9,701 bases of DNA from positions 1 through 9,701 of the forward strand of contig JAGXNR010000098.1 in NCBI GenBank assembly GCA_019894875.1. Reading direction: 5' to 3'. Positions 1-6,114 of the stretch are shown in pieces. The notes under the pieces are model-generated. The model saw only the letters and a list, made by a program, of their open reading frames with translations, was not told the origin of the DNA and ran no database searches. The position numbers and the translations under genes were made by a program. Origin of the DNA: Promethearchaeota archaeon (GTDB taxonomy: Archaea > Asgardarchaeota > Lokiarchaeia > Sigynarchaeales > SOKP01). The first letter of the stretch is position 1. Each line of letters begins with the position of its first letter.

Positions 1-185
1 ATTTCACAGGTGTTTATATTGAATTTCTTATCGGAAATTTCCCTAATATAACTGAAATAGATGTTTATAAAACACCTCCTATATTTGAGTTCTATGCAAA
101 TTTCACGATAAGTTTAGATTATTCTCTTGGAATGCATTCTGTTTCTGTTTATCTTCCTAATATAAAAGTGGGTGAATTGCCTTAG
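1..185 (+). CDS. 3' end of a protein of unknown function (beta-rich C-terminus)
   Basis: An open frame enters from the left edge, with complete codons from base 3, and ends at TAG 183-185, giving the last 60 or so residues. The residues alternate hydrophobic and polar (for example FTGVYIEFLIGNFPNITEID and HSVSVYLPNIKVGELP), which suggests beta strands. No membrane helix or catalytic motif is visible. The next start codon follows after 12 bases on the same strand, with a GGGGG ribosome binding site overlapping this stop, so the gene is probably the upstream member of an operon with the two membrane proteins that follow. A beta-sandwich extracellular domain would fit that company, but this is inference. 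The family cannot be recognised from the tail. Confidence 0.7.
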   Translation, partial: FTGVYIEFLIGNFPNITEIDVYKTPPIFEFYANFTISLDYSLGMHSVSVYLPNIKVGELP

Positions 186-190
186 GGGGT
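185..190 (+). promoter_or_regulatory. Ribosome binding site for the 198 gene
   Basis: GGGGGT lies 7 bases upstream of the ATG at 198 and overlaps the stop codon of the upstream gene. It partly matches the archaeal GGAGGTGAT consensus. The overlap supports coupled translation of the two genes. Confidence 0.5.
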
Positions 191-197
191 TATCGCT

Positions 198-677
198 ATG
201 GGTTCAGTTAAAAATATGATAAGAGGTTTAATTTTCACGGCTGTTTATGTGGTAGTTACCATCGTCATTCCTCTTGTAACATTTAGTTTAATGTTTAATT
301 TAGTTGTTCAAGGTTTGCCACTAGATTTTGAACAACAAGATTTCCAAAATATTACGTTCTGGGTGGTTGCTTTTGGCTTAATAGTCAGTGGATGTGCTTT
401 TTTCACTTTTTCGTCACCAAAAAAGTCAATTAGAAGAGCAACTTTTGCACTAATTCAAGTGCTGGTAAATTGTTTATATATTTGGAGTTATAAATTTTCA
501 GGTGCTACTGATATATCGTTTGTTATTGTAGGTTTCGGGGATATGACATTAAATATCCAGCAAATGATCCTGGTGTATATGGGAATCTATTTCTTAACTA
601 TTATTCTTAAAGTGTATGATATTTTCGATTTTACAATAAATAGAGAGAAAATCCGAGAGGGGCGGATGAAAGCATAA
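198..677 (+). CDS. Four-helix integral membrane protein, unknown function
   Basis: This 159-residue protein has hydrophobic spans at about residues 11-37, 51-74, 79-98 and 120-142. Positive charges cluster between spans 2 and 3 (KKSIRR) and at the C-terminus (NREKIREGRMKA), consistent with both being on the cytoplasmic side and four membrane passes. There are no conserved polar or cysteine motifs that would suggest an enzyme or transporter. The start is supported by GGGGG at 185-189. The gene sits 12 bases after an upstream gene and 18 bases before the next membrane protein, so the three are likely co-transcribed and may form one membrane assembly. I do not recognise the family. Confidence 0.85.
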   Translation: MGSVKNMIRGLIFTAVYVVVTIVIPLVTFSLMFNLVVQGLPLDFEQQDFQNITFWVVAFGLIVSGCAFFTFSSPKKSIRRATFALIQVLVNCLYIWSYKFSGATDISFVIVGFGDMTLNIQQMILVYMGIYFLTIILKVYDIFDFTINREKIREGRMKA

Positions 678-680
678 AAA

Positions 681-686
681 AGGTAG
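681..686 (+). promoter_or_regulatory. Ribosome binding site for the 696 gene
   Basis: AGGTAG, close to the archaeal AGGTGA core, ends 9 bases before the ATG at 696. It lies in the 18-base gap between two co-directional membrane-protein genes. Confidence 0.45.
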
Positions 687-695
687 AATAAAAAA

Positions 696-1097
696 ATGTT
701 ACTTGAAACAATAGAATTTTTAGATATATTAGCAAATATTATTGGCGCTATTCTTTTGTTCTTGATGCCAATCGTAGTTCCCATTGGTGAATGGATGGTT
801 GGGTGGATCTCAGCGGGAGTGGAATTCCTAAGACATAATTTTAGCTCAGATTTTACGCTCTATATTATTATTTGTCTTATATTAGTTATTTCTGGGATTG
901 TCATAAATGTTATTTGGCCTGGTGACAAACAAGGTTCAATCTTCCATAAAGGAGCAGAAAAAATTGACGACCTAGATTATAAAGATGATAAAGCTGAAGA
1001 AGAAGATATAGTAGCGGAAATTAAACGTTGTAAAGATTGTGGAAATCCTGTTGGTGATTCAGAAATCTGTCCATTATGTGGAGCTAGGCAAATATAA
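696..1097 (+). CDS. Two-helix membrane protein with C-terminal zinc ribbon
   Basis: This 133-residue protein has hydrophobic spans at about residues 11-30 and 54-75. Between them is an amphipathic stretch (about 33-48). An acidic, hydrophilic linker rich in D, E and K covers 86-108. The C-terminus is a compact zinc ribbon: C112-x2-C115 and C125-x2-C128 with a nine-residue loop, of the CxDCGNP...CPLCG kind common on archaeal proteins. The likely topology places the ribbon in the cytosol. Zinc ribbons of this kind often mediate protein or nucleic acid contacts, so a membrane adaptor is plausible, but the function is unknown. It is the last gene of the operon starting before the window, and a T-rich terminator follows directly. 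Confidence 0.85.
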   Translation: MLLETIEFLDILANIIGAILLFLMPIVVPIGEWMVGWISAGVEFLRHNFSSDFTLYIIICLILVISGIVINVIWPGDKQGSIFHKGAEKIDDLDYKDDKAEEEDIVAEIKRCKDCGNPVGDSEICPLCGARQI

Positions 1098-1103
1098 CCT
1101 GAA

Positions 1104-1128
1104 TTTTTTTTTAAATTTTACTTTTTTT
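1104..1128 (+). terminator. T-rich archaeal terminator
   Basis: Two T-runs (nine at 1104-1112 and seven at 1122-1128) begin 7 bases after the stop of the zinc-ribbon membrane gene, with no stem-loop. This is the usual form of archaeal intrinsic termination. Confidence 0.6.
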
Positions 1129-1407
1129 CCTCAGAGTAATTTATCCTACTCAAACATAAATTTCTGACTTTTAATAATCCAGATCTTTTAAACCATTTAT
1201 GATTTAGAATGATTTGCGATCATTGACTTAAAAAATTGGTAGAAAGGACATTAACTTCCATATCTCCGGCTTTTATTCTATTTCCAATAGTATTCATCTA
1301 ATAAATTAACACAGAATTAAGTAGTATCCTATCATTGTTTAATTTAACAAAATATAATTATGATAAATAACTAACCTTTTAAAATACATTAATTTTGAAA
1401 TAAGAAT
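1129..1407. other. Gene-free AT-rich intergenic stretch
   Basis: This is the main part of a 344-base gap (1098-1441) between the membrane operon and the acyl-CoA dehydrogenase. I see no convincing coding frame, tRNA or repeat array. The one structured element is a perfect 6-bp inverted repeat with a 5-base spacer (AATGAT TTGCG ATCATT, 1208-1224), which is weak evidence for a regulator site. The right end holds the dehydrogenase promoter. Confidence 0.5.
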
Positions 1408-1420
1408 TTATAAAATATAT
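1408..1420 (+). promoter_or_regulatory. TATA-box promoter of the acyl-CoA dehydrogenase
   Basis: TTTATAAAATATA is centred about 28 bases upstream of the ATG at 1442, with a purine-rich BRE-like GAAATAAGAA just before it. Archaeal transcription starts about 25-27 bases after the box centre, so the mRNA would begin almost at the start codon. No ribosome binding site is visible, in agreement with a leaderless message. Confidence 0.55.
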
Positions 1421-1441
1421 AATGAAATTGTTGGTTCTATT

Positions 1442-2596
1442 ATGGAGTTTACTTTAACTGAAAATCAAGAAATGTTAAGAAAAATTACACGAGAATTTGC
1501 TGAGGAATATCTTGTACCTGTAGCAAAAGAAAGTGATGAAAAACAGGAATTGGACGATACAGCATTCCAAAAAATGAAGGAGATGAACTATTTTGGCATT
1601 TGTATTCCAGAAGAATACGGAGGTGCAGGGTTACATAATGATACTATTGGACATTGTATTATAATTGAAGAAATTGGGAGGGCTGACGCAGGTTGGGGAC
1701 TTACTATTGCCGTTCATAATGGACTTGCTTCTTACCCTATCTATAAATTTGGGACAGAAGAACAAAAAGATAAATTTTTGAAGGATCTTGCTAAAGGAGA
1801 CAAGGTTGGGGCCTTTTGCTTAACTGAACCAAATGCTGGTTCTGATGTGGGTGGCGTACAACTAACCGCAGAAAAAGACGGTGATGATTTTATACTTAAC
1901 GGTACTAAGATTTTCGCAACAAATGGGGGTATAGCCAAAACTCTTCTCGTTATAGCCAAATCGGGTGAAAAAGACAGAAAAAGCGAATTAACTGTTTTTA
2001 TTGTTGATGGTGATACACCGGGTTATTCTGTCGGTACAAAGGAGGATAAATTAGGAGTTCGTGCTTCTAAAACATCAGAACTCGTATTTGAAAATGTTCG
2101 GGTACCTCAGGAAAATGCGTTAGGGGGAATTGGAAATGGATTTAGGATGACAATGAAAATCTTAGAATATGGGAGAGTTACAGTTGCAGCCTCTTCTGTA
2201 GGTTTAGGACAAGCAGCGTTGGAGGCTTCAATTAAATATGCAAATGAAAGAGTCCAGTTTGGAAAACCAATAGGAAGAAATCAAGCAATACAATGGAAAC
2301 TTTCGGATATGTATTGTGCTGTGGAATCGGGAAGGTTTTTTACTTATAAAGCTGCTTCTATGCATGATAACCAAATGGATTATGGACATATTAGTTCAAT
2401 GGCGAAACTAGTAGCATCTGAAGCGGCAATGAAAGCAGCTCATAGTGCAGTTCAAATACATGGTGGATATGGCTTGATGAAAGATTATCCTGTTGAAAGA
2501 TATTTCAGAGATGCTAAGATGGGAGAAATTTATGAAGGGACAAGTGAAATTCAAAGAATGATAATCGCTAATCATTTATTACGAAAAGGAGTTTAA
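1442..2596 (+). CDS. Acyl-CoA dehydrogenase (FAD-dependent)
   Basis: This 384-residue protein has the usual length of the short/medium-chain acyl-CoA dehydrogenase family. These enzymes oxidise acyl-CoA to trans-2-enoyl-CoA and pass electrons to an electron transfer flavoprotein. The fold order is complete: N-terminal helical domain (about 1-120), beta domain with the FAD/substrate motif LTEPNAGSD (127-135), and C-terminal helical domain with ERVQFGKPIG (269-278), the FAD-contacting QIHGGYG (338-344) and R357-like RYFRD. The catalytic base is Glu365 in YEGTSEIQR, the position used by butyryl-CoA and medium-chain enzymes rather than the isovaleryl/long-chain position. The substrate cannot be fixed from sequence, but butyryl-type or branched short chains are likeliest. 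No ETF or thiolase genes lie nearby; the only other acyl-CoA enzyme in the window is the racemase-like gene at 7673-8878. Confidence 0.96.
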   Translation: MEFTLTENQEMLRKITREFAEEYLVPVAKESDEKQELDDTAFQKMKEMNYFGICIPEEYGGAGLHNDTIGHCIIIEEIGRADAGWGLTIAVHNGLASYPIYKFGTEEQKDKFLKDLAKGDKVGAFCLTEPNAGSDVGGVQLTAEKDGDDFILNGTKIFATNGGIAKTLLVIAKSGEKDRKSELTVFIVDGDTPGYSVGTKEDKLGVRASKTSELVFENVRVPQENALGGIGNGFRMTMKILEYGRVTVAASSVGLGQAALEASIKYANERVQFGKPIGRNQAIQWKLSDMYCAVESGRFFTYKAASMHDNQMDYGHISSMAKLVASEAAMKAAHSAVQIHGGYGLMKDYPVERYFRDAKMGEIYEGTSEIQRMIIANHLLRKGV

Positions 2597-2791
2597 TACA
2601 TTATTAGCAAATATTTTCAAAGATATAACTAAACCTTATTTCTAATTTTTATTCTTAAGAAAAATATATTATTATTCATTGTAATGTTATTTCTTACAGA
2701 TTTCACATCATCATGATAACATGTTGGATGAAATATTAAATGGATAATATTAAATTTAAATTCTGTAATTAATCTACATAGTAAGTAATAA

Positions 2792-2803
2792 GAATATATT
2801 TAC
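2792..2803 (+). promoter_or_regulatory. TATA-box promoter of the 2825 gene
   Basis: GAATATATTTAC is centred about 27 bases upstream of the ATG at 2825. No ribosome binding site precedes the ATG, so a leaderless transcript is likely. The rest of the 2597-2824 gap is AT-rich and shows nothing else, apart from a short T-rich stretch near 2640-2656 that could terminate the dehydrogenase message. Confidence 0.45.
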
Positions 2804-2824
2804 ACTATTTGCGATTCGTAAATC

Positions 2825-3574
2825 ATGAGTTTCAATTCTAATCTCGAGAATTTCAAAAACAAAAAGGATCTTATTGGGGAATTATCCTATTATAAATCTA
2901 TTATTCTAAAAAAAGTAAAAAGCGGAGATTACAATTCAGCTTTAGAAAAGTTAAGATCTGCAATAGTTTTAGTTCAAGAACATCAAGAATCTTTTAATCT
3001 TGAGAATGAATTGATTGATTTTTATGAGTTAAATAAGAGAGTTCAGGTAGAATTACAAAATCATAGAATGATATATGAACGTAGGTTCAACAATCTCCTA
3101 AAGGAAAAACTAAATGAATCGAATCTTGAGAATTTTTCTAAATTATTGGCCATGTTAAAGAACGATGTGGATCAAAATTTAGAAAAATACAATCTTGAAG
3201 ATATTTGCATAAATATCAAGAGATATTTCAAGTATATAACAAGAGTGTATGAAATTTTGAGTTGTTATAAAGTATTAAATTACCATGATGCTTCTGAAAA
3301 GATTTTTGATTTTGTTAGAGATATCAAGAGTGAAAATTTCCCAAACTTAAAGTTTTTGATCTCATCAGTTTATCAAAATTTGCTAAATTGTAGATTATCT
3401 GAATTTTCTAAAGAATTTGAAAAAGTTCCAATTTCTACACTATCAAAGAGAATGGCAATGAATCAAGGAACTTTGGTTAATTTTATAAATCAATTAATGA
3501 AACAACCTAAAAGTCCTATAAAGGAATATTTATCTGAGACTCAAGAAGTTTATTTCAAAAAGCAACGATTTTAA
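2825..3574 (+). CDS. Helical protein with TPR-like N-terminus and winged-helix-like C-terminus
   Basis: This 249-residue protein is almost entirely alpha-helical and rich in K, E, N and L, with no membrane segment and no catalytic motif. Residues about 20-55 form a helix pair like a tetratricopeptide hairpin (KSGDYNSALEKLRSAI). Residues about 70-185 are longer amphipathic helices. The last 60 residues look like a winged helix. A helix (189-199) is followed by VPISTLSKRMAMNQGTLVNF, the 'start strand, helix, turn, recognition helix' pattern, and then a possible beta-hairpin wing (IKEYLSETQEVYF, 232-244). Helical repeats capped by a winged helix is the architecture of PCI proteins of the proteasome lid, COP9 signalosome and eIF3. 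The similarity is only by eye. It is convergent with the zinc-finger and MPN genes. Function unknown. Confidence 0.8.
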   Translation: MSFNSNLENFKNKKDLIGELSYYKSIILKKVKSGDYNSALEKLRSAIVLVQEHQESFNLENELIDFYELNKRVQVELQNHRMIYERRFNNLLKEKLNESNLENFSKLLAMLKNDVDQNLEKYNLEDICINIKRYFKYITRVYEILSCYKVLNYHDASEKIFDFVRDIKSENFPNLKFLISSVYQNLLNCRLSEFSKEFEKVPISTLSKRMAMNQGTLVNFINQLMKQPKSPIKEYLSETQEVYFKKQRF

Positions 3575-3639
3575 CTTCTCTCAGTTCTCCTCAATAAGAT
3601 TCTTTTTACCTTGCCTTAAGTTTAATTAAATTTGTTTTA

Positions 3640-4308
3640 TCATTCCTCGTCTTTTTCAGCAGGTTTCTTCGGACAAGAATTTAGATGTCTACCTAATCTT
3701 TGAAATTCTTTTCCACAGTATGGGCATTTCTGTTTTTCTGTGGCACTTTTTTCTCCATCTAATGATTGTTTAGTAGGTTTTTTCTTTTTCTTTTTCTTTT
3801 GTGGAATGATATCGTCAATGCTAACATCATCTGGAGCCATATCACATTCATTTATATGTGTGCGTAAGTCAGAGAAGATTTCTGCACAGAACGGGCATTC
3901 CATCTCACCGAAATCTTCAGTATCCAAATCTGCTTTTCCCGCCTTCCTCTTCTCAAATTTCAAAGGTGTTTCTTCATCAGGTTCATCAAATTCATCAAGT
4001 GATAAATCAATTCCTTCCTCACTTTTGATAGCGGCAAGTTCAAATTCTTCTAATTCGATTTGTCTCTCCCTTATTTTCTGTTCTGCAATTTTCTGACTTT
4101 CTTCAAACACATCTGAAAATCTACGGTTACTTTTAGCTGGATCGTATAACGTACAGACTTGGCATACATAAGCACGTGATCCTAAAATTAAATCTCTAGA
4201 AGGACAATAACATAAAGATTGTAAACTATTACTAATATCACCTTTAGGTTCAAGTACTTTACATACAATTTTTCTTGAATATTTGATTTTTTGTTTGCGT
4301 CTCGGGAT
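3640..4308 (-). CDS. Multi-zinc protein with tandem C2HC fingers; start codon non-canonical or disrupted
   Basis: The first conventional start in this frame is GTG at 4110-4108 (156 residues), but coding character plainly continues upstream to the TGA at 4317-4315. With the start placed provisionally at ATC 4308-4306 the protein has 222 residues. The N-terminal 60 residues form a cysteine-rich module (C16, C33, C35, C49, C52; CYCPSRD and YVCQVC). It is followed by a charged helical stretch and then two C-x2-C-x9-H-x3-C fingers, CPFC...HINEC (138-155) and CPYC...HLNSC (195-212), joined by a linker with seven lysines. Fingers of this size resemble zf-C2HC and, more loosely, the Rad18-type ubiquitin-binding UBZ. 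A GGTGAT ribosome binding site at 4319-4314 supports initiation near 4308. It follows the JAMM protease gene on the same strand after about 100 bases. No enzyme function is suggested; binding to protein or nucleic acid is likely. Confidence 0.72.
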   Translation of the reverse strand: MPRRKQKIKYSRKIVCKVLEPKGDISNSLQSLCYCPSRDLILGSRAYVCQVCTLYDPAKSNRRFSDVFEESQKIAEQKIRERQIELEEFELAAIKSEEGIDLSLDEFDEPDEETPLKFEKRKAGKADLDTEDFGEMECPFCAEIFSDLRTHINECDMAPDDVSIDDIIPQKKKKKKKPTKQSLDGEKSATEKQKCPYCGKEFQRLGRHLNSCPKKPAEKDEE

Positions 4309-4313
4309 ATTAA

Positions 4314-4319
4314 ATCACC
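4314..4319 (-). promoter_or_regulatory. GGTGAT ribosome binding site of the zinc-finger gene
   Basis: Reading the - strand, GGTGAT is an exact match to the archaeal core that pairs with the 16S rRNA end. It is followed 5 bases later by ATC in the long coding frame. It marks the expected start at about 4308, although no ATG, GTG or TTG stands there in frame. Confidence 0.5.
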
Positions 4320-4344
4320 AAAAAAAGTAAGTAATATAGTATAT

Positions 4345-4361
4345 TCTAAAATATAATTTTT
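4345..4361 (-). promoter_or_regulatory. TATA-like promoter of the zinc-finger gene
   Basis: On the - strand the sequence AAAAATTATATTTTAGA gives a TATA-like box centred near 4354. A start site 25-27 bases downstream would leave a leader of about 20 bases containing the GGTGAT site. A second AT-rich box (about 4333-4347) is an alternative. Confidence 0.35.
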
Positions 4362-4392
4362 ATGGATTTTAGTTAGATTAATATAAATCTAT

Positions 4393-4406
4393 GAAAAAAG
4401 AAAAAA
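4393..4406 (-). terminator. T-rich terminator after the JAMM protease gene
   Basis: On the - strand, two runs of six T separated by a C begin just after the TAA (4411-4409) of the JAMM gene. With the separate TATA-like box at 4345-4361 this suggests that the zinc-finger gene can be transcribed on its own. Confidence 0.45.
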
Positions 4407-4408
4407 TA

Positions 4409-5986
4409 TTAAAAATTATATTGTAGATTATTAAGATCTGTTATAATCTTATCTTTTAATTCACTTTCTTCTAAGTTTGGTAATAGTTCTTCTACAATAT
4501 CTCTTAGTTCTACGATTTTTTCTATTAGTAATTCTGGTTTGTTCCAAAAAGAGGTTCTCATTGGATGCATTTTTAGAATTGCTTTATTGTAATTTTCAAT
4601 TGCCGCTCTAAAAAATAAACATGCATTTTCTAATATGTGCAACCTTGATTGATATATTGTCCCGATTTTATTGAAACACATTCCCGCACCCGCGTAATCT
4701 CCCTCATTTTCAAAATTTACAGCAGCTTCTTGAATTTTATTTAATCCTTCCTCCAAAACTTCGTTTTCACCTCTCTTTAGAAGCAAGTAACCTAAAATAT
4801 AATTAGCAACTCCGATATAAAATAAGTTTTTTTGTTTTTTAGCTAGATTGTATAAGTTATCCGCGAATTCACCTGCGAAAATTAAATGATCATTAGCTAT
4901 ACATTTCTGCGAGACTGTTCTTAATAAATCCATAACCTTTTCAAAATTCTTAACTTTCTTATATTTCTCTATTCCTTGTCGAAACTTCTCTACTCCCGTA
5001 AAAGCGTCTTTATTATTGAAAGCTTGATTTCCTTCATATACTAATTGTTCGGCATCTTCTTTAATCCGTATTTCCTTTTGTTTTGTTTCAATCTTTATAT
5101 CTTCCTGAAAGAATTCATTCACATTAAATATGATATCTTCATCCATTGGAATCTCTGATAAAATATTCTCGTTTGATATATTGTCTAAATTAGATTGGGT
5201 ATGTGTAGATTCATCTGATTTCGCTTTTGATGCGCTGTTTTCACCATATGCTGTTTGTAAGGGTTTCCCTTCAGTGGCAAGAGCGGATAATTCTGATAAG
5301 ACATTAGCAAAAAAATATTTATTTAACCCATCTATAATATAGGTCACTTGATGATAATTGTTATCATATTCTGGGTCATTGGCGTTCATATTTATATCTG
5401 TTATTCGGTATATTTCAAAACCAGTATCATATTTAGTTATCATATGCTCAGTACCCTCAACTTTCTCGAGTTTTTTCTCCCCTAGGAGTGTATGGTCAAA
5501 TACCAACCCACAAAAATCAGGGTTGTTTTGTTGAAAGCCAAGTTGATTAATTAAGTCAATATAAGAAAAGAATAAATTCAGCCCGGGATGTGTATGAAAC
5601 CAACCAACTATATAATATTTTTTACTCTCCTCATCTAATTTTTGTTGGATTTCATCAATAAAGATATAATGTTTTTGATCTAGCTGGACATCTGTAGCAT
5701 GACCAAAGGTTAAAGCTTCTGCTCGTTCGATATATACAAGTTCATCATCAGCATACCCGATTAGAATACCATAAATTTCTTTCCAAGTTTCCGGGGGTAT
5801 TGATCTGTTGGCATATCGACTTGCATATAAAATAATTGTCTTATAAGCTTCAGCCCTAATAACGATGGGCTTACCAAGTTTAACCTCTTGTTTTTCCTCT
5901 AGGTTTTTATTATCCTCTATCTCACTAAATCCGTTTTCTTCTTTTAGGTCCTCGTCTTCCTCTACTTCTTTAGAATCTTCTGACAT
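4409..5986 (-). CDS. Rpn11-like JAMM (MPN+) metalloprotease with C-terminal TPR-like domain
   Basis: From ATG 5986-5984 this is a 525-residue protein. A TTG two codons earlier (5992) is possible but less likely. Residues 1-38 are an acidic tail (EEDEDLKEEN). Residues about 40-235 are an MPN domain with the complete zinc-protease motif: Glu70 (EIYGILIG), then H131-x-H133-x7-S141-x2-D144 in GWFHTHPGLNLFFSYID. The surroundings (GWxHTHPG, SxxDxxNQ) are closest to Rpn11/CSN5, enzymes that cut isopeptide bonds to ubiquitin or ubiquitin-like proteins in eukaryotes. A low-complexity Ser/Asn/Asp linker (about 248-300) leads to TPR- or SNAP-like helix hairpins (about 312-475; GNQAFNNKDAFTGVEKFRQG, GDYAGAGMCFNKIGTIYQ). 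These are probably a substrate or partner platform. It is soluble, with no signal peptide. A zinc-finger gene follows. No ubiquitin, E1, E2 or proteasome gene is in the window, so the substrate is unknown. Confidence 0.93.
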   Translation of the reverse strand: MSEDSKEVEEDEDLKEENGFSEIEDNKNLEEKQEVKLGKPIVIRAEAYKTIILYASRYANRSIPPETWKEIYGILIGYADDELVYIERAEALTFGHATDVQLDQKHYIFIDEIQQKLDEESKKYYIVGWFHTHPGLNLFFSYIDLINQLGFQQNNPDFCGLVFDHTLLGEKKLEKVEGTEHMITKYDTGFEIYRITDINMNANDPEYDNNYHQVTYIIDGLNKYFFANVLSELSALATEGKPLQTAYGENSASKAKSDESTHTQSNLDNISNENILSEIPMDEDIIFNVNEFFQEDIKIETKQKEIRIKEDAEQLVYEGNQAFNNKDAFTGVEKFRQGIEKYKKVKNFEKVMDLLRTVSQKCIANDHLIFAGEFADNLYNLAKKQKNLFYIGVANYILGYLLLKRGENEVLEEGLNKIQEAAVNFENEGDYAGAGMCFNKIGTIYQSRLHILENACLFFRAAIENYNKAILKMHPMRTSFWNKPELLIEKIVELRDIVEELLPNLEESELKDKIITDLNNLQYNF

Positions 5987-6010
5987 TTTCAAATTTAATA
6001 AATTTTAATG

Positions 6011-6022
6011 AATTTATTTATT
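6011..6022 (-). promoter_or_regulatory. TATA-box promoter of the JAMM protease gene
   Basis: On the - strand AATAAATAAATT is centred about 30 bases upstream of the ATG at 5986. The short upstream region lacks a clear ribosome binding site, which suits a nearly leaderless message and supports a separate promoter from the comDE-like pair upstream. Confidence 0.4.
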
Positions 6023-6095
6023 TTGTTTTTCTAAAAAAATAATAACTCTGTACTTAATTAAAATTATGTATATTACGGCAGAATTGAATAAATTA

Positions 6096-6114
6096 ACTTA
6101 AAATATTTTAAAAA
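6096..6114 (-). terminator. T-rich stretch after the comE-like gene
   Basis: On the - strand the sequence directly after the TGA at 6117-6115 is TTTTTAAAATATTTTAAGT, a weak T-rich terminator candidate at the end of the comDE-like pair. Confidence 0.3.

Noticed and set aside
587..784. Short - strand frame opposite the two membrane-protein genes
   Set aside because: It straddles the junction of two real genes on the other strand; its hydrophobic and basic look is a shadow of AT-rich coding DNA.
2807..2815. ATTTGCGAT shared with 1212-1220
   Set aside because: A nine-base match between two AT-rich upstream regions at different distances from their genes can occur by chance; only the 1208-1224 copy is palindromic.
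3740..4096. Open frame on + encoding a Phe/Ser-rich protein
   Set aside because: It is antisense to the zinc-finger gene; the Phe run is the complement of the poly-Lys linker and it lacks promoter and ribosome binding site.
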